64,000 bases of DNA from NCBI RefSeq assembly GCF_030704535.1, contig NC_081823.1, forward strand, positions 7,632,501 through 7,696,500, in the 5' to 3' direction. The number at the start of each line of letters is the position of its first letter. Within the stretch, counting starts at the first letter, position 1. This DNA is from Vitis vinifera. Taxonomy: Eukaryota > Streptophyta > Magnoliopsida > Vitales > Vitaceae. This document shows, piece after piece, positions 61,160 to 64,000 of the stretch. A model generated the notes under the pieces. It was not told the DNA's origin. It ran no database searches and saw only the letters and a program-made list of their open reading frames with translations. The position numbers and the translations under genes were made by a program.

Positions 61160-61320
61160 TATCAATCATCGATGATCAAAAGATTTAATATGTAAATAGA
61201 GTAGTTAAGCCTTACCAACCTTTGAAGGATGTTTACTAAAGTCCGACTCCTACTCCGATGATCAAAAGATTTAATATATAAAAAGAGTAGTTACGACTCA
61301 CCAACCTTTAGACGATATTT
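61160..61320. repeat. Two-copy tandem repeat of about 80-90 bp
   Basis: GATGATCAAAAGATTTAATA, then a short AT stretch, then GAGTAGTTA and CACCAACCTTT-like ends occurs at about 61170-61225 and again at about 61256-61312. Non-coding. Confidence 0.6.
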
Positions 61321-63105
61321 GGTTTAGTTTTTATAGCACTTACTTTGAATCAAGGATCAAAATATCAAGAAAGAAGGAAATATTGTTGGATTTATGAGAA
61401 TATCATAGGAATAACATCTCAAAACTTATAGAAATAAATAAATAAATAAAGAGAGATAAAATAAGTAATAATACAAATATTGAAGTTATTTCTTTTATGA
61501 AAAAAACAATACATATATGATGAAAGTTGTAAATAGAATAATAATATCTAATACTTGAAAATACATTTAATATAAAATGATAATTTACGTAATTTGCATG
61601 TATTTAAATATATAAATAATAATAATAATAATAATATAAGTATAATTATTTTTATTTTTAAAAATATTTATAATTCTATTTACAAGTTTATTTTTTTCTT
61701 GAATTTAATTATAATACAATATATATATATATATAAACTTATTAAGATGATCATCACATAGATTTTAGATTTTGAATAATTAATTTATTTGAATTTGAAA
61801 TAAAATTATTAAAATTCAACTTTAAACTATGTAGATATGATTTATATACTATGATATAATTTATGTAATATAAAAAACTCAAATCATCCAAATTCACTTA
61901 AATTAATGCTAAAACTCTAATTATGGATTTAACTTCTATTTTGAGTTTAATCTAGGTTTAAGAGATGAAAAAAAATGATAAGTGCAAAAGTTATTATCAA
62001 CCAAATAAGTAGAAGATGTTAAACATGCATAACTGTGAGACTCGAGACTTGTGAACCATGAAGAATCCAAACAAAAGCATGATAAACAAGACATAGACAT
62101 AAATACCAGCAACAAATGTTATGAACTAAGATAGAGGACAAGCAGTCATAATGGAAGAGGTTTGAAATGACTGCAAATCAAGTTCACATAAAAATTTGGA
62201 ACTCAAAATCTGGCAATAACATATACTCTAAATTTAAGACAAAATATGGAGTACTTCATAATGTTAATTTTGGGAAACTATATATCATTTCGAAGCTTTA
62301 GAAGTCATGAGTCCAACACTTTATACAATTCATAAATCAAAGTTGAAACGAAAAAGTTATTGCTATTTGAAGACAACTAGGCATAAATAAATGATCATTA
62401 TTTCGAAATGATTTTGAAATTCAACTTATGATTTCGAAATTCATTTCAAAATGACTCAAATTTCAAAATCACACATTACCACTTCAATGTTTTGCCTCTT
62501 GACCTCGGCAATTGCATCTCGGGCACTTTAACTACCCTAAGTGGGCCCGACACAATTAGAAATCATGATTTTATTATTATTTTTAGTCATTTTAGGTAGT
62601 AATTTGTAAAATACGTGGCCAATAGGAACATGTCATGTGTTGGGTTTTTGTGGAAACAATAAAAACTCAAATTTTAGGTTTTTTAGGTAGTTCTTAATTT
62701 GAAGAAGGGAAATGAAAAAAAGAGATTGATTTTTTTTCTTGAATTTCTTCAATAAAGTTTTAGGTTTTATTTTATTTTATTTTCTTTGCTTTTTCCATCT
62801 TTCTATTTTATTTTATTGGCAACTAAATATGAATTGTAAGGAGAAGTCTCCTGTCATGTTTAGCTAATTTGATTGATATGAAGATGCTAACATAAAGGTG
62901 AAGAACCCAAAGAAGAGTAGTAAGCAACAATAATATATTGAATGGTTTGATTTTGTTTTCAAAGTTTAATTGGTATGAATAAATCTTATATGTTAGGTCA
63001 CCTTAAATAAATTATAGAATCTTATATGAGATTAATGATTAGTTGGATTACAATTTTAGAATCTTTAGTTCTATCCTTGTGAGAGAATAATACATTAGAT
63101 TATGT

Positions 63106-64000
63106 TAGAAAAATTAGGCTAATCCAATCTAAGGTAATCACCCTAGAGGGGGGGGGGGGGGTAGGGGATGAATAGGGTGATGGTCTTTTTTTATAAATTT
63201 AAATTATATGAATGCAAGAAACAATTATATACAAATATATAATAAAACAATATAAAAACAATTGCATATGAAGTAAAAGAGTAGGGAAGAGAGAATGCAA
63301 ACATAAGATTTTATAGTGGTTCGACGCAACTTGGCTTACATCCACTCTCTTCTAGCTTCAATCCCAAGCTTGAGGTTCCACTAATTCAAGGCTTCCAAAC
63401 CAAGCCTTCAAGTAATACAATTGGATTATGGTTCTAATCCATCATCTTCGACTTTTGGCTGCAAACGCCCTTTACACTTCTCAAGAAATATCCCATTCTT
63501 GAACAACCCCTCAAGTGATACTCCACACTTGAGAATCCCTAAGTGATACCTCACACTTAGACTTTTCTTCTCAAAGATTTACAAATAATTTCACAAAATC
63601 CTAGTACAAAACTTTAGGCTCAAATGATACAAAAAAACTAGGATTGAATGATGTACTAATGACATGCAAGTTTTAGAACAATGGTGCACTAAAAAACACT
63701 CTCTCAAGGCTCAAATATATTCAAAAAATGTTAAGTTTATGAAACAATGAAGATTATGACATTTTTATAGAAGAAAACGACCAAACTAGTCATTAGGAGT
63801 TCGATCGGTCGACACTAGCCGTTAGCATTTAATGGTTGGTAGGTGATTGTTGGACCTTAACCGCCCATTGACCAGACCTTGACTGATTGCACAACCGTTT
63901 TGGAAGAGAGATAATTTTTTTTTTTTTGCATCTCTCGACCAGTTGAGTTGGGGGTTGACCGATTCCTCATCCAGTTCAACCAATTGAGCTGATTTTGGCT
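63106..64000. mobile_element. Possible LTR fragment at the window edge
   Basis: A G-run (63150-63162) is followed by GTGGTTCGACGCAACTTGGC and CTTACATCCACTCTCTTC, and later by ordered C/T-rich segments (CACACTTGAGAATCCC, TAGTCATTAGGAGTTCGATC, TCGACCAGTTGAGTTGG). This style recurs in plant LTR retrotransposon LTRs. No second copy lies in this window and the right end is cut off, so this is a family-style guess. Confidence 0.3.

Larger units (their letters stand above)
57300..63100. other. Gene-free AT-rich spacer
   Basis: No supported gene. It contains the MITE at 58526-58837, (TA) at about 59034-59052, long A/T runs, a two-copy tandem repeat at about 61160-61320 and (AAT) at about 61617-61635. 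Open frames such as 57950-58222 and 60292-60699 have no family resemblance. Confidence 0.5.

Overview
This is nuclear DNA from a flowering plant, most likely a woody eudicot and possibly grapevine; the species is inferred, not shown. Genes are intron-rich with GT-AG borders and AT-rich introns and spacers. The gene set includes plant-specific families (beta-1,2-xylosyltransferase, KIN-12 kinesin, plastid/mitochondrial TIM22-like protein). LTR elements, LINEs and MITEs are abundant. Nothing bacterial (operons, CRISPR, IS elements) is present.

Layout. 1-6.2 kb: a degenerate non-autonomous Ty3/Gypsy element on the minus strand, with two 483-bp LTRs, a PBS, gag, protease and an integrase tail. 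Its RT-RNase H-integrase core is missing, and at that point there is a three-copy 156/157-bp array carrying tRNA-like sequences. 6.2-9.3 kb: AT-rich spacer. 9.3-13.3 kb (+): XYLT, 3 exons, 516 aa. 17.1-23.3 kb (+): MO25-like scaffold, 11 exons, 336 aa. 24.1-31.4 kb (+): a tandem pair of genes for about 61-residue single-pass membrane proteins, each with an intron in its 5' UTR; the second intron was enlarged by a rearranged L1-type LINE. 32.9-35.9 kb (-): cytosolic ribosomal protein eS8 (RPS8), 5 exons, 219 aa, with telo-boxes and site II motifs upstream. 39.6-41.9 kb (+): LOG-like (TIGR00730-type) protein, 332 aa, with a GC-AG intron. 44.4-46.7 kb (-): TIM22-like translocase family protein, 205 aa. 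49.2-57.1 kb (-): KIN-12-type kinesin, 16 exons, 1207 aa, with a perfect G2/M MSA element upstream. 57.2-64 kb: gene-free AT-rich spacer with a MITE, short tandem repeats and a possible LTR fragment at the right edge.

These are independent housekeeping or growth-related genes rather than one pathway. XYLT, the TIM22-like gene and the kinesin gene match, from memory, neighbours at Arabidopsis At5g55500-At5g55520 (and At4g26660-At4g26670), so part of the window is probably an ancient syntenic block.

I found no convincing new multi-gene system. The most unusual structure is the tRNA-like tandem array inside the defective Gypsy element. Exon borders were read by eye from reading-frame continuity and splice consensus; UTR ends and transcription starts are not determined.
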